Made by a program: the position numbers and the translations under genes. The notes under the pieces were generated by a model. That model had not been told where the DNA came from and did no database searches. It was given only the letters and a program-made list of their open reading frames with translations. A stretch of DNA of 64,000 nucleotides from NCBI RefSeq assembly GCF_001039355.2, contig NW_019774414.1, positions 221,340 through 285,339 on the forward strand. The letters are read 5' to 3'. The DNA comes from Lingula anatina (taxonomy: Eukaryota; Brachiopoda; Lingulata; Lingulida; Lingulidae). Each line of letters opens with the position of its first letter. The first letter of the stretch is position 1. Below, in pieces: positions 11,447-32,900 of the stretch.

Positions 11447-14400
11447 ATGGCCAGTATGGTATCGATGCCAGCTTACCAAGGTAAGTTTTTTTGCCGTAGT
11501 AGTTTAATTAATAATTTCAAGAGAAAAACAAGTGAAAGGGATAGTTCTCACGAAATTTGACATAATCGCTCTGCTGGTGCCAAAGTTTGAATTTTATCTG
11601 AAAACACGATGAAGATATTTAACAGTCTGGTTTGCATAGACGACAATTTTACTCGCCTAAAATCAAAGTCATCTGTGAGCATAAAACTGAATGTTATGTA
11701 TATATTTTAATGAAAACTGATATCTTAAATTTTATTCAACGTTCAATTGTAGTTCTGATTAAAACATGCAATGTAGCGATATTCAAATTGTAATGCATGC
11801 AAAGGTACCCTTTACCCCATTTCTTTCGCGAGGTCAAAATTTTCATTCTGAATTTTCTGTTCATTAAAGAGACATAAGATTGTAATTAGTGCTGGAGTTT
11901 TGCAAGTGCACGTGCACACACACACGCGCGCGCGTGCGCCCGCACGTTGCGTTGGCTTACGAAAAGCATGACCAGGGGCACTTACAGACGTGTGTGAGTT
12001 TATATTTAGCGGGTGGGTTGTTGCTCCCGGCGAACCCACTCACTCGATCTAGGAAGCTGTTTACCAGTGTTGCGAAAAATTGTCACGACTTCTTTGACCG
12101 CAACTGGGGACCATACCGACTTCCGTGTCCAGTAGTCTGAGTTGCACTCTGACCTTCCTTTACCGTTCGATCAGATGGGCGCTTCCGCTCACACCACCGT
12201 ATTCCGTGTTCGCGCAACGAGAAGGTACTCTCTATTAGCGGCCAGCTGAGAGATGGCATCAGTTCTTTGCAAAAATTCTCGCTGGGGAGTAGAGAAAAAA
12301 GAATAGAAATAGCCAGATAGAGATAACAAGTGAAAAATCAATTTGTGGCCTTGGTTGAGGGTATCGGGAAGGGGGAAGACAAACCCAAACTCATTCAACC
12401 CGATCTCATTCAAAACCTGTTAGCTTTTCTTAAGTACTGGGTTGCTCGGGTTTTGATCGCTGTCGCATGCTGGCAATTTCAGAGTTCTGACCTGTCTGAG
12501 ATCTTACAAGGAACATGAGAAGTCCCGTGTTAGGATGTACATTCTGATTAAATTGGCATAAGTTGTTTCAGGTGAGGGGGGTTAGGTTGAGGGGGGTTAG
12601 GGACAGTGAATGCTTGACCTTCTATGACGTAGGCCTACTTGATATCCTGGATACACCGGACTTTGTTCCTCCTTTTAGTTCCATGATCTGTGGGACTTGA
12701 CATCAAGAGTATAACATTTAAACCAGTAGAAATTCTATCACAAATCCAACTCCTTGCAAACTTATCTGAAAATATTTATAAGAGCGTTCAGTGAAAATAT
12801 TCATTGTATCAAAGTCTGGGTCTATCATGAAATACACGCGAAAAGGAAATTATGATTCTCAAAAGCAATGCAAAAGAAAGATGGTTACCTACCATATCAT
12901 TATTTCATTTTCACGTGATAATATATCTTCATGTCCGACATTGGTCGACACGGACATTTCTTTGGCTTAGAAGACTAGGGTTTACATAAATTGAACCATA
13001 AATTGGGGATTATGGTTATAACGTACGTTATCGCAAACAGGAAGTAAAACTGAAACCTGCAAGTGCACTGCCCTGTTATCACGTACAGCACTGGGACTGC
13101 ATCTGACATGTGAAGAAAATATCTGATGGACAGAGAGCTGAAATTCTGCCCTACCACTTTGTAAATTTATGATGAGTTTTTAACATTCTAATAGCTCTGT
13201 TTTCGAAAAATATAATTTTGCTTTCTAATGATGACTTTTTGCGCAAATGTGACACCATTTGTAAAAGAGAAATGGGTCACTTAGGCACCATGGAAAATGA
13301 GAGATATTGAGAATAAGTCTGAACAAAAGTGCTTCTCGATTGGAACATCCTGACCTGAGAGCAGACGTATAAGTTGATCCAACAGAAAATGTAACGTTTC
13401 AAAACGAAGAAATACAGAGTCACAGAGATACCAGCAATACACAAACACCAAAAACAGAAAACAGAGATCGGTATTATTTTCTCAAATGCTCTGTGTCATT
13501 TACTCTCTCTCTCTCTTTCTGCACCCCTCTTTCATTTGAGATGTCGAGGCACATTTATCTGATCACAGACGAATGTCATATATATATAATAATCACTCAG
13601 GCGTGCTGTATGTTTTCAAGGCAAAAGTTCACTGGTGCTTGCAGTGGTGTTAACAGTGATGGCCGCCCACTTGATGACCGCCTCAGGCCAACGTCATTCT
13701 CACGGCTGTCACAGAGCCCTGACTTCACGAGGACGAACTGCCCAGTGTCTTATCAACCAACCCTGCAGCACTGCAGACAACTGCAATTTATTGCAAGGTA
13801 AAATTGATACGCGTCGAGTATTGATTGTGATAATCATCTTTTTAAAACCTTATGTTGGCCCAGGCTTCATGGGCTTGAAATTGAGGGGAAAAAATAATAA
13901 ATAAAACTGTAAATCTGGGAATCAAAGGAGTTAAAGAAAAATAATAAATTTAATAACCTTTTTTTGTTGATTTTAGGGTGTGCTAAGAGCAAAGACGAAA
14001 GTATCTTGAGAGACGCTGACTTCATCCGTCAAGTGCTGGCTTTCAAGAGGGCCACCTTGTCATTCTCTAAAGCACACCATGCAGTAAGTTGAATAAATAT
14101 ACACAATTAAACATACTTCTAACAGAGTGCATTCAAGCAATGTCTTTCAGTTTTAAAAGTATAGCACAATATTCTCTACGTTTCCTCGTTATTTTTGGAC
14201 AACCCAATCAAATCTGGGAGTAATAAAATATGTTTTTGTGTACAGAAAACAACTGTGTTAAAAATAATTTCTCTCTGACCATGCTGTATTACTAGCTTTC
14301 ATCCCTCTAAAATTTTCATGTTTTCTGCTTCCATATACCAACTAGCATTTTTTGAAAAACATGGTTTAAGCTCACGTTTTTGTGTCGTTTAGAAAGACGG

Positions 14401-15615
14401 ACCCCACCTTGATTATCGACTCCAAGTCGCAGGACAGTGTCTTGGAGATGTGGATATCCCAAAAGGATGCCTGGATTGTTCTTGTGTGAAGAACTATCTG
14501 TACACAATTGAGGTACTATTAGTTTTCCCATGTAGAAACATATCAAAAGGGCATCATTGATTAATCCAAGGGCGGATCCAAGATTATTTGAAAGGGGGGA
14601 GGGGGGGGCTCCGCGGCTGCGAAGCCAACCCCCCTCCCCTTGGCGTAGGATCTGGGGCCCGCTAAAGGGCCGCCAAATTTTTGGTATTTTAAAGGGCGAA
14701 CCGTGCCATTTGTTACGGTTTTGAACTATGGTTTAGCTCGTCAGAATTTCAGGAGGTGGTCATTGGTAGGGTAAGGGGGGTAAGGTTTGAGGACCCCCTG
14801 CCCCCCCCCCCCAAATCCGCCACTGTAATCTATTATATAAACTTTTCAAAGTTAAATGCCACATTTTTCTTCCACCAAGGAAGTTATGTTTTTGTTATTG
14901 GTTTGTCTAGTTCAAAAATTTTTCAGTATCGGTCGGAAATTGGCTAACTTAACGATCGATGAGGTTTTTGTGATTAGTTAATTAATCAATCAAGTAATAA
15001 ATTATAGTAGTTGAATTGCATTGGCGGATACCTGCGCTGTCTTGGGCCTGTTTGAAATATGCGGTTTTCAAGATAAAATTCAGGAAAAGAAAAAAATCCA
15101 TTTTATCTTGCTAAATAAAGACTTTCACAGGGCTTTGTAAAGCAATTTTTTGACATAGTTTTGAGTGGAAGTTTTTAACAGAATGTGTTGCCTGATTCAC
15201 CAGCAAACTAAGCAGTTTTAGAGTGACAAAACAAAACCACTTTCCTAATTTATAATTTTTGCTATAGGATGTTTACGAACGGCTCCGTGAGATAAAGGCA
15301 AAGGTTGAGCTTCTGAAGGAAAGCGAGAACAATTCTCCTCAATCTCAATCGGTATCACACGCAACCAGAAACTTCACCCACCACTCTTCTATGGGCCTAG
15401 AGAGATTGTTGTGTATTATGTCCGACGCCTCTGATGTCGACCCCGAACACTGTGGCAACCGACAGAGAAGAATCCAAAGAATTCTCAAAAACCTTTCGGA
15501 CAACTTTAGTTTTAGCGATACCTGGACCAACGGCATGGTGGGAATGAAAGTGGCCCACGAAACCGAGTGTGTGATCGACTGGCTTTTAGAGAAAGCAGTT
15601 CAAACCTCAAATTAA
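11447..15615 (+). CDS. Secreted helical cysteine-rich protein, candidate IL-10-family-like cytokine (5 exons)
   Basis: Exons: 11447-11480, 13621-13797, 13977-14083, 14393-14512, 15268-15615; GT-AG borders, intron phases 1,1,0,0; 261 residues. An N-terminal hydrophobic segment (SSLVLAVVLTVMAAHLM, ~14-30) is a signal peptide. The mature part has 12 cysteines (41, 54, 60, 66, 72, 122, 132, 135, 137, 195, 208, 247), NxS/T sequons (NFT, NLS, NFS) and several amphipathic helices. Resemblance to the vertebrate IL-10 family: ILRD in the first long helix; KDG..LD straight after it, where a phase-0 intron sits as in vertebrate IL10; HCG before the penultimate helix; and a final helix KVAHETECVIDW fitting the family pattern K-A-x-x-E-x-D/E-x-x-x-x-W/Y without gaps. 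Known: class II helical cytokines signal through JAK-STAT receptors. Inferred: a distant invertebrate relative. It could instead be an unrelated secreted four-helix protein. That it is a real secreted-protein gene is much surer than the family. Confidence 0.72.
14567..14825. mobile_element. 259-bp MITE-like DNA transposon with GGCGGAT terminal inverted repeats
   Basis: The element lies in the last intron of the cytokine-like gene. The left end reads CAAGGGCGGATCC and the right end reads ATCCGCCACTG, which is the complement of CAGTGGCGGAT. Both ends are flanked by TAATC (14562-14566 and 14826-14830), a candidate target-site duplication. G-runs (14596-14610) and C-runs (14628-14638) near the left end can form a long hairpin. 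There is no transposase frame, so it is non-autonomous. The CAGTGGCGGAT terminus is common among animal DNA transposons, but I cannot assign the superfamily. A related left end recurs at 63968-64000. Confidence 0.7.
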
Positions 15616-16600
15616 ATTAAGGTTAGATTTTGGTAGGATTAATTCTTATGGTTCAAGTGATGAACATAGAAGTGAACATGTCTTATGCCTAGTACCGGTT
15701 TTATTGTTTTTATTGTTTTATTGTCTTTTCTAAACGTGATAAATGTCAGTCAATATATTTTGTGATATTTATTATTTTTGTTTACATTATACATTTTGTA
15801 ATGAGAAATTATATATATTTATATACGTTTTGTTAAATGTTTCAGTATTGTTTTACAGCATATTTGTACTTTTGTATTGAATTTAAAATTTAACTACCTC
15901 TTCATAAAACTGCCTTTATGTTGAAAATGTTCAACGTTCATATCTAATATCTGTCATTATTATTGGTATTGGACTAAATTTTGGCTGGGATCTCAGATTA
16001 TGCCCATGTTTTGGGTAAATGTTTCGGTATTGTTTAACAACTTGCTTGTACTTTTGTTTTGAATTTAAAATTTGACTACCTCTAAACAAGACTATAGGGG
16101 GCTATTAATAATTTCACGTCAAAAATTTATATCTATATATATTGTGTTAATTAAATAAGTATTTTTCTACAACATATTTTTGTGTTGCGTTTAAAAGTTG
16201 TGACAACCTTTACACAAGAGTATATCGAATTTGAAAATGTTCAATGTTCATATCTAATTTCTATTGTTATATTATTGATTGGAATAAAATTTGGTCGAGA
16301 TATCTGTGTTGTTGTTGATAATACTCTGCTTTAGAGCAATTTTGGCAATAAATCTAATAAGCACGTCCAATGGCAATGGCATGATATTTGTTTACCTGTG
16401 TGCGTGTATATATGGTTACGGGTATGTGCAGGGGGCAGTTAAGGGGAATGCAGCCCCAAATAGCAAAATAACGTTAAGAGGTACCAACTTGAATACAGGG
16501 CAGACACGTTAACCCTCTTTAAAAGGGGGGGGGGGGGGGGGTTAACTATTGGCTTGGAAAAAGCTGCTTGTAAGATGTTAACTAATAAAACACCACTTGG
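15616..16600 (+). other. 3' UTR / flank of the cytokine-like gene with degenerate tandem repeats
   Basis: No coding sequence. Three decayed copies of one unit start near 15835, 16017 and 16156 (spacing about 182 and 140). They share words such as TTGAATTTAAAATTT, ACTACCTCT and GAAAATGTTCAA.GTTCATATCTAAT. Several ATTTA pentamers occur (near 15768, 15815 and 15886), as in unstable cytokine messages, although the DNA is AT-rich anyway. AATAAA signals lie at 16283-16288 and 16584-16589. A run of 17 G lies at 16525-16541. Confidence 0.5.
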
Positions 16601-17455
16601 TTCTTAGAATGTTTGGGTTTTCATTGTTCACCAACTTGAAAATGTGCAACACTAGCTTTCAGCAGTCGGAAATATGCAAATAAGAAAATCTGTAGTTATT
16701 CTACAATTTTTATTTGACTAAAGTGCAAATGCATTGACATCACAAATACATACCAAACTGCACCAGGCAGAGTAGAGGTATTTATTTTAAACTCAAAATA
16801 TCCTACACATGCTAATAATCACCATTAAATACAATTCCTAAGAGATTTGGTTAACTCAACATTACTATCTGTATCATTTCTAAATATAAATAGACTTTAA
16901 AAATTAAATATATAGAGTCTAAACTTTCTGAAGACAATATTCCTGCTAGACAAATGAAGTAGCTCAAGAAGTAGGTCTACACATTACAAAGTGACCACTC
17001 TGATAATTCTTTGATATGCAAACAGTAGATCTTAACGAGACCCAAGGAGGAAGAAGAGAGGCAGTTGTACATACTTAATTGAATGTCATTTTTTTTTCAA
17101 AAGACATTGCCCCAAGAAAAAGAAAATCTGAAATTATTCAAAATGGAACCTAAGTTTTAAAAATTTACAAGAAACAAATACAGATCTCTTGGTTATGGTA
17201 TAAAATACAGATTTAACACAAAGTCTGAAAGAATAGCTTAAAATGTTCAAAATGCAACCAAAGTTTAATAATCTACATGGAACAAATACAGATCTCTTGT
17301 TTATGGTATAAAATACAGATTTAATACAGTCCAATAAACAGTTATTATGCATATGAATCTGCGCATTTTCTATTAGATGATCTTGGTTAGAACGAGATCT
17401 ACAGCATGCAGTGCAAGACATGCCTTGACAGCTATGACAATTTTGTTGTTCATGT

Positions 17456-17486
<31 letters not shown>

Positions 17487-17595
17487 TTTCAGCAGCATAA
17501 TGAATGAATGGCTTTATAATGAATTGTTCAGTTTAAGGTGAATGCATGGGAAGCAATGTTCTTCCTTTCTCAAAGTAGAAGTCCACCTCATATAA
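16601..17595 (-). other. 3' flank / 3' UTR of cathepsin F
   Basis: No coding sequence is supported. On the minus strand a candidate AATAAA lies at 16786-16781. A roughly 108-base unit occurs twice (about 17136-17219 and 17244-17326), sharing ACAAATACAGATCTCTTG and TATGGTATAAAATACAGATT. A 26-base A run lies at 17456-17481. The open frame across the repeat is an artefact of the duplication. Confidence 0.5.
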
Positions 17596-26864
<9,269 letters not shown>

Positions 26865-26974
26865 TTTCTGTTGTTGTCCGACTTGTCACATGAAGAGTCA
26901 CGTGAATCAATCACAAGGAACTAACCTTTTTCGTCCAATCAGAAACAATGTTGACAACAAGTAGGTCAACAAAC
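26865..26974. promoter_or_regulatory. Divergent (bidirectional) promoter of cathepsin F and UTP25
   Basis: Only 110 bases separate the cathepsin F start codon (26864, minus) from the UTP25 start codon (26975, plus). The interval contains GTCACGTGA at 26897-26905 (palindromic E-box CACGTG; 9 of 10 bases of the TFEB/CLEAR consensus GTCACGTGAC), a related GTCACATGA 12 bases away at 26885-26893, and a CCAAT box (26935-26939). No TATA box is seen. MYC/MAX and TFEB/MITF proteins both bind CACGTG. The first drives ribosome-biogenesis genes and the second drives lysosomal genes, so either fits one of the two neighbours. Confidence 0.65.
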
Positions 26975-29900
26975 ATGGCGCGGCCCAAGGGAAAGCGTGG
27001 AAGAAAACAAACTACGAAAAAACGCAAGTTTTTCGCCGGTAAAACGAATAAAAAGGATAAAAAGCACATAAAGCAGTTTGGAGAGATTCATCCAGCAGAT
27101 GAAGAGTAAGAACTTATGGATAAATATTAACTTGTTAAATATTAACTAATTGTGTTAGTAGCATTATTGGGTAGTACTGGTATGTACTACTACAGTGATC
27201 AATTTTAATTTGATAGTATAATTTATTTAAAAATACTGATAGTGATTCTGTGCCATGCAGTATATGTCAGTAATATACTAGTAGTGCCACAGCAAACAGG
27301 AGTAATATTTACACCGTATAACTGCTACAGCTGCTCTGGACAGTTCAATTCTCGGACAGTTACACTTGAGTCTTTTAGTGTAATATCACAAGGAGGGATG
27401 TTTATGAGAAGTGATTGTCCTTCGTAGTATGTTGTCGTTGATATAAGCTTATATAAGATTAAGATAAATCTTGTAATTTATTTCTAGAAAAAAACCATAT
27501 ACTCTAAAGGATTGAGTCAAGGAATGGTTTATTTTTTGGGAAATATCAAGTTTGCTTAAAGGCATATGTGGACTGTAGAAAGTGTCATATTGTTGTTAAT
27601 ATGATATCTGAATGGTGTTTAAAGTTGGCCATGTTAGATATAGAGTATATTGTCATAAGATGTGAAATCTCCAAGGTTGTGAACACATCAATATTTATTC
27701 TCATTTCTAAATTCATTTTGCAGGAGTGTCCCAAAGACAAAGTACAAAAAAGTTAAAGATGAACCATTGACTTCCTCTCTACAGGTATGTGTGCTAGCTC
27801 TTTGTCCCAGTTTAAGGCCTAAAGTTTTGCTGCTTGCTACAGTTTAGGCTTTATGCCAGACTTTTTTTGGAAAATCCTGTCAGTAAATAAAGAATTAAAG
27901 TGCTAGACCTATTTTGTGGTATGTACTTATTCTTTGTACTAGTTTATGTACATGACTTCTTTTTGTGGTCAACCAAAGAAATACCTTGAATTAGGCAAAA
28001 TTGGGAAAAAGGTATCGCGAGCCATGTACGTGTTGGTATCTTTCTTCACTCTCAAAGAGACATCTGGGTACTTTTAAAAGCCATCCTAACCAAAGACCTT
28101 CTTTCGTATTTGTTGGCAGACAATCCATTTCAGATTTATGTTTATTTGATGTTCCAAATTTAATGTTTCAACATTGACATTGAATGTATTGATATTTTAT
28201 AAATAGTAGCCTAAAGTTGAATCCTTTGTTTGCATGCTTACATGTTTAAAAAGGAATAGATAAGCCAAAATTTAAAACATGCCTGCTTATTCGTTACCCT
28301 CATTTGATAGTTCATCCTATTGTTTTCCAACCTATTTTATTAATTTTTTGCAGGAACTTTCCAGTTCAAGCGATGAGGAAGAGGAAGAAGTCAATCCATA
28401 TCAAGTTCTCATGTCAACAATGTCAAAAAATAAATCACTGAAAGGTAAAACAGACATGGCAAAAACCCTGGGGCTTTGTCAAGTCCAAAGGACCAGCAGG
28501 GCCAAAGAAGTAATGCTCCTACTAAACGAAAATGTATTTTCGGTTGCTTTTTCACCAAAAATATTGAACTACAATAATTCTGTTTTAAATGACTTACATT
28601 TGCTTGTGCAAAAAAACAAGTAATTTATCAATTTCCTGGCCTTTTATGTGAGAATTTTTCTTGAGTAAGACTTCAAGCATGAAAATTCAGCAATATTTTG
28701 CCCTGACATTGTTGACACTAAGTGGTTTACAATATATAATATTGAAGTGTTTTTCAAATGTGAACGAAACCCAAAGATTACAAGCTTGAGATTCTAACTT
28801 TTTCCTTATGATATGTTACTTTTGAGTCATAGATCCAGTTTCATATTTTAGAGAAAAAATTGTTGAAAAACTTAATTTGATTATCGGATATGGATTACAC
28901 ATATCACTTTTTGTTTTGTTTGTTTTTTTTTATCAGACAAAGAATTGTCATCAGAAGATGAAATGTCTGGAGATGAAACATCGGAGGATGAAAGCAAGAC
29001 AGACACAGTCAAAGAACTGGAAGAGGAAAGAGAAACTGAGAGTGAAGAGGAAGGAATAGAAGAAAGTACTTTTCAGAAAGAAAAGAAAAATATTAAGACA
29101 CATGAAAAAACAAGTACTCAAGATGATATACAGTCAGATATATCTGTTGAAGAGACTGAAGAGGATGAAACTGGTATTAGCACAGACTCGGAAGAAGAAT
29201 CAGAAGAGGAACAGGCAACTGAACAAAATGTACCAGATAGGAAAAGTGGTAAAGTTTCATATTTTTTTCTGTTAAAGTCAATAAGTGCATTTTAGACTTG
29301 GTCTTTCGGTTGAGATCCTAGATAGTGTTGCATTGCTTAAAGGTATGGGATCCTGTGTGGGATCTTCCAGCCAATTTGAATATTCCTGGAAAAAAGTAAT
29401 TTTCTTCTACTTGTGAATTATTGCTTTACAAATCCTTGCACTAGAATTGGATGTTATGTACCATTTTTAAATTAAATAATTTATTTTCCTGTAATGTTAA
29501 GACCTTTATGTCTTTCTGAGATTTTTATCTTATTTATGGTGTGATTTGGGAAAGATAAGTAGATTTGCAGGATATGTGGACATAGACATTTTCAAACACA
29601 GATTATACCTTTTATTATCATATTCTCTTTTCTGTAGATCCTTTTAACACACACTTGAGAGATTTAGATGAAGAGACAGTAAAGCTGCTAGAGGAAGGAA
29701 AGGGGAACAACAAGGAGGAAATACAGGTATCACTGAACAGCTTGTTGCAAATTAAAGATCATGTACCAAGTTTTTCAGTTAGAGGAGTATTTATAAATTT
29801 TTATCTTTTAATTTGTTGATATTTCTTTTTTGCTGATAAATAAGCTGCCAGAGACGTAGCTGCTTTGTCCCGTACAAAGGCATTTCCCAAGCCAATCATG

Positions 29901-32900
29901 TACTTAAACAATTTAACTCCTAATTAGTTTGTTTGTTGTATTTATTTCTTTAATATGGATTTATTACAGCTTCCTGAGCTTGGTCATTGTGTTTTCTCCT
30001 GGCATGCCTGTATACCAAAGTCAATACCAGAGCCTAATAAAGCTAATCTTTATGAATTACATGTAAGATATATGCATAGCATATTTTAGCTTTTAATTGT
30101 GATAGTTTATTAATTTAAATGATGCAGATTTTTATTGTTTCTTGTCAAAAAAAAAAAATCATTGAACATGGCGACCCCAGCCAGATAATTGAAGATAAAT
30201 AATTGTGCAGTATTCAAGATGTAATTACTGTAATTGCAGAATGGGGAAATTGTGTTTATCCTAAAAGTTCACCATGGTTTCTAATGGGATAATTTTTAAC
30301 ACTCTGTGGATCAAACCATTGTAATTAATAGTCAGGTAATATATAATTGTTTTTTTCCATCAATTACATTTATAGGTGAAACAGAAGTTATGTGAACATT
30401 TGAAGGAGATAAATCCTAGAATCTCACATGATTTATCAGGAGGTAAAAATGTTGAATTTTGACATTTTTAATGATGTTTTTCACAGATATACACAGAACA
30501 TAGTGCACAGTTAATGTTTGGGTGTGACTTGAAAAGTTGTAACAATTCTATGTTTTTTTTAGAGTTTGTTTCCCATGGTCAGAACCAAAGTAGGGTAGTG
30601 GAGTTCTCTCTGCTAGCCTCACTTTGCTGATGTGCACGTTTTCAGTAAAACATTCTAAAAATGTCCTGTAGTGTTTGTAATTAAAGAATTATTCAAACAG
30701 ATATGTGTCCTTTTTCCAATGTTACAAAAAGTTTAAATTTTCATGACAAAGTTTGAGTGAAGAATGAGTGTCACGTGTTTTATTTTAATTATTCTATAAC
30801 TGGACTCTTTTGGTTTTCAGACCTTACTCTCTTACAGAAGGAGTTGTTTTCTTTCATCAATGACTATAAGGTGAGTCATGGTAAACAATACATTTTAATG
30901 TCAATTATAGTATTTTACCTGATGTCTTGATTTTCAGTGTGTCCAGTTTTCAGTTTATACAATGTATAACTATAAGAATATTACAAACATTCTTTCATAT
31001 CATAATCCTCACTCAAGGTCTTTTAATTTATAATTTGATTATGGGCAGATAAAAACATCCATATTTAAAATGAATTTTTCAATCAATCTCTGTGTATTGC
31101 TTTATCATTGCTTTTTAAATTTGATTGTTAGAATTTTTGCACAAGATTTATTGGGTAGATGTATCTTGCTTCAGGACGTGTACTATCCTTGTCGCACACA
31201 TATAAATGGAGAGGCAGTACGACTGGTATACTGTCTCCATGTTCTCAATCATGTGCTGAAGTAAGTGCAGTGCTTAGCACAGAAATATAGAATAACTGAT
31301 ATAATTAATTGGAAACTGCTTGTTTAAAGCTACTTATTATTTTGGTGAATTAGAGTAGAAAAGCAAACTTGATATTTATTTTTGTGTCTAATAGAAGGCA
31401 ATACTATTGTATTCTAAAGGCAAAAATATTAAATCTCATACTGGACACTCACATAGATCTACTAGATGTTATTCGGAGACTTTTTGTCCTTTATTACAAG
31501 GACATCCTGTATGATTTACATTTTGATACAACTGTTTGCTGTTATGGTCATTTGTCTTTGTTCTGCTTGAATTTTTCTTTGTAATATTATTTTTTCTAGA
31601 ACAAGAAGTCATGTTATTGCTCACAATTCCAAAATAAAGAGCAAGAAAGAGGAGAGTATGGAGTTAGTACTTAACTTTCTCAGATCTGCATAAAAATGAC
31701 ATTCCTTTTTTATACTAGTAAATGCTAATGAAAATAATAAAGATTTTTAAGACAGCTAATTTAGTTCACATATGATATCTTTGTGATATATAAAAGTCTC
31801 TTAACATAATTGTGTCTTAATGTGATGGTGTGTACACAGTTCAAGCACTGTGTTAGTAACCATGTTTTATAAGTACTGGGAGTTTTTTATTCAAGTTGCA
31901 TACTGTTATCCAATCTTAATACAGTTATTATTTATCCCCTTAGTGAATATAGGGATCAGGGCTTGACGCGACCAAAAGTACTAATTTTAGTACCATTTAG
32001 GGACAGTGCTCTGCGTATTGTCAATATGTTCATCAAACTTCTTATGCCAAAAGAAGAGGTGAGTTTGATGATACACTAAAACTGCATTCCCAGAGATTTA
32101 GATCGATCCATCTGGATCAACCTAACTCCCTGGGGGTTCACGCTAAATTGCTTTCAGCTGAGCGCACATGACAGTTAATTACCCCCTTACAGCTTTTAGT
32201 AGGTGGGACAGACATTTAAGCCGGTTAAGCTGACACCAATCTAGTGAGACTCCCCAGGGGGATAGATCGATCTAAATATCTATGGAAATGGGGTCTAAGC
32301 TCCTGTCTGAAAGTGTATTTTATATTGAATGATGCCACATTTTGTGTTCTTTATCATTTATACATGATTTGAGCATGATAAAGGGTAGATGATTTAAGAG
32401 AAAGACCATGGGCATGTTACTTTTTGAAATTGTGGATGAACTATAATATATAAAAAAAATGCTGTTATTTCTTTTAAAAAGTTTTTATTGAATCATATGG
32501 GTGTGCATATTTTCTTTATAATCTCAAGACCATTGTCTTAAAGTTCTAGGGTCATAAGTGTTTATAAAAGAGGCACGTATTTAGCTATTTTTAATTCTGA
32601 AAAAAAATGGTGTGAAGTATCATGTTTGAAAATGGCTTTATAACTTGAGTGACCTGTGGCATGGAAATTTAGCCATTATATTTTCAGACTTTTGTCAGCA
32701 ATAAGAAGCGGTTCCAGTCAGAATACAGTCAAGATGATGAAGACATTAGAAAAGGAAAGAAACCAGGTAAATTTAACCCCCATTTATCATGACTTGGAAC
32801 TAAAATTGATGTTTGCATGATTTTTATAGTTTGATAAAGTGATTGATCTTGAAACATAAATTGAAAACAAACTGAGAGTGAACATCCTTTATTACTTTCA

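Noticed and set aside
17134-17421. 95-codon minus-strand frame with two similar halves (SVFYTI.KRSVFV)
   Set aside because: The similarity comes from a 108-base DNA duplication downstream of the cathepsin F stop codon; no family match.
28445-28623. Possible extension of UTP25 exon 3 through [14 protein letters not shown]
   Set aside because: The phase-1 donor at 28444/28445 joins exon 4 in frame; the extension ends in low-quality sequence and breaks phase. It could be an alternative isoform but is not supported.
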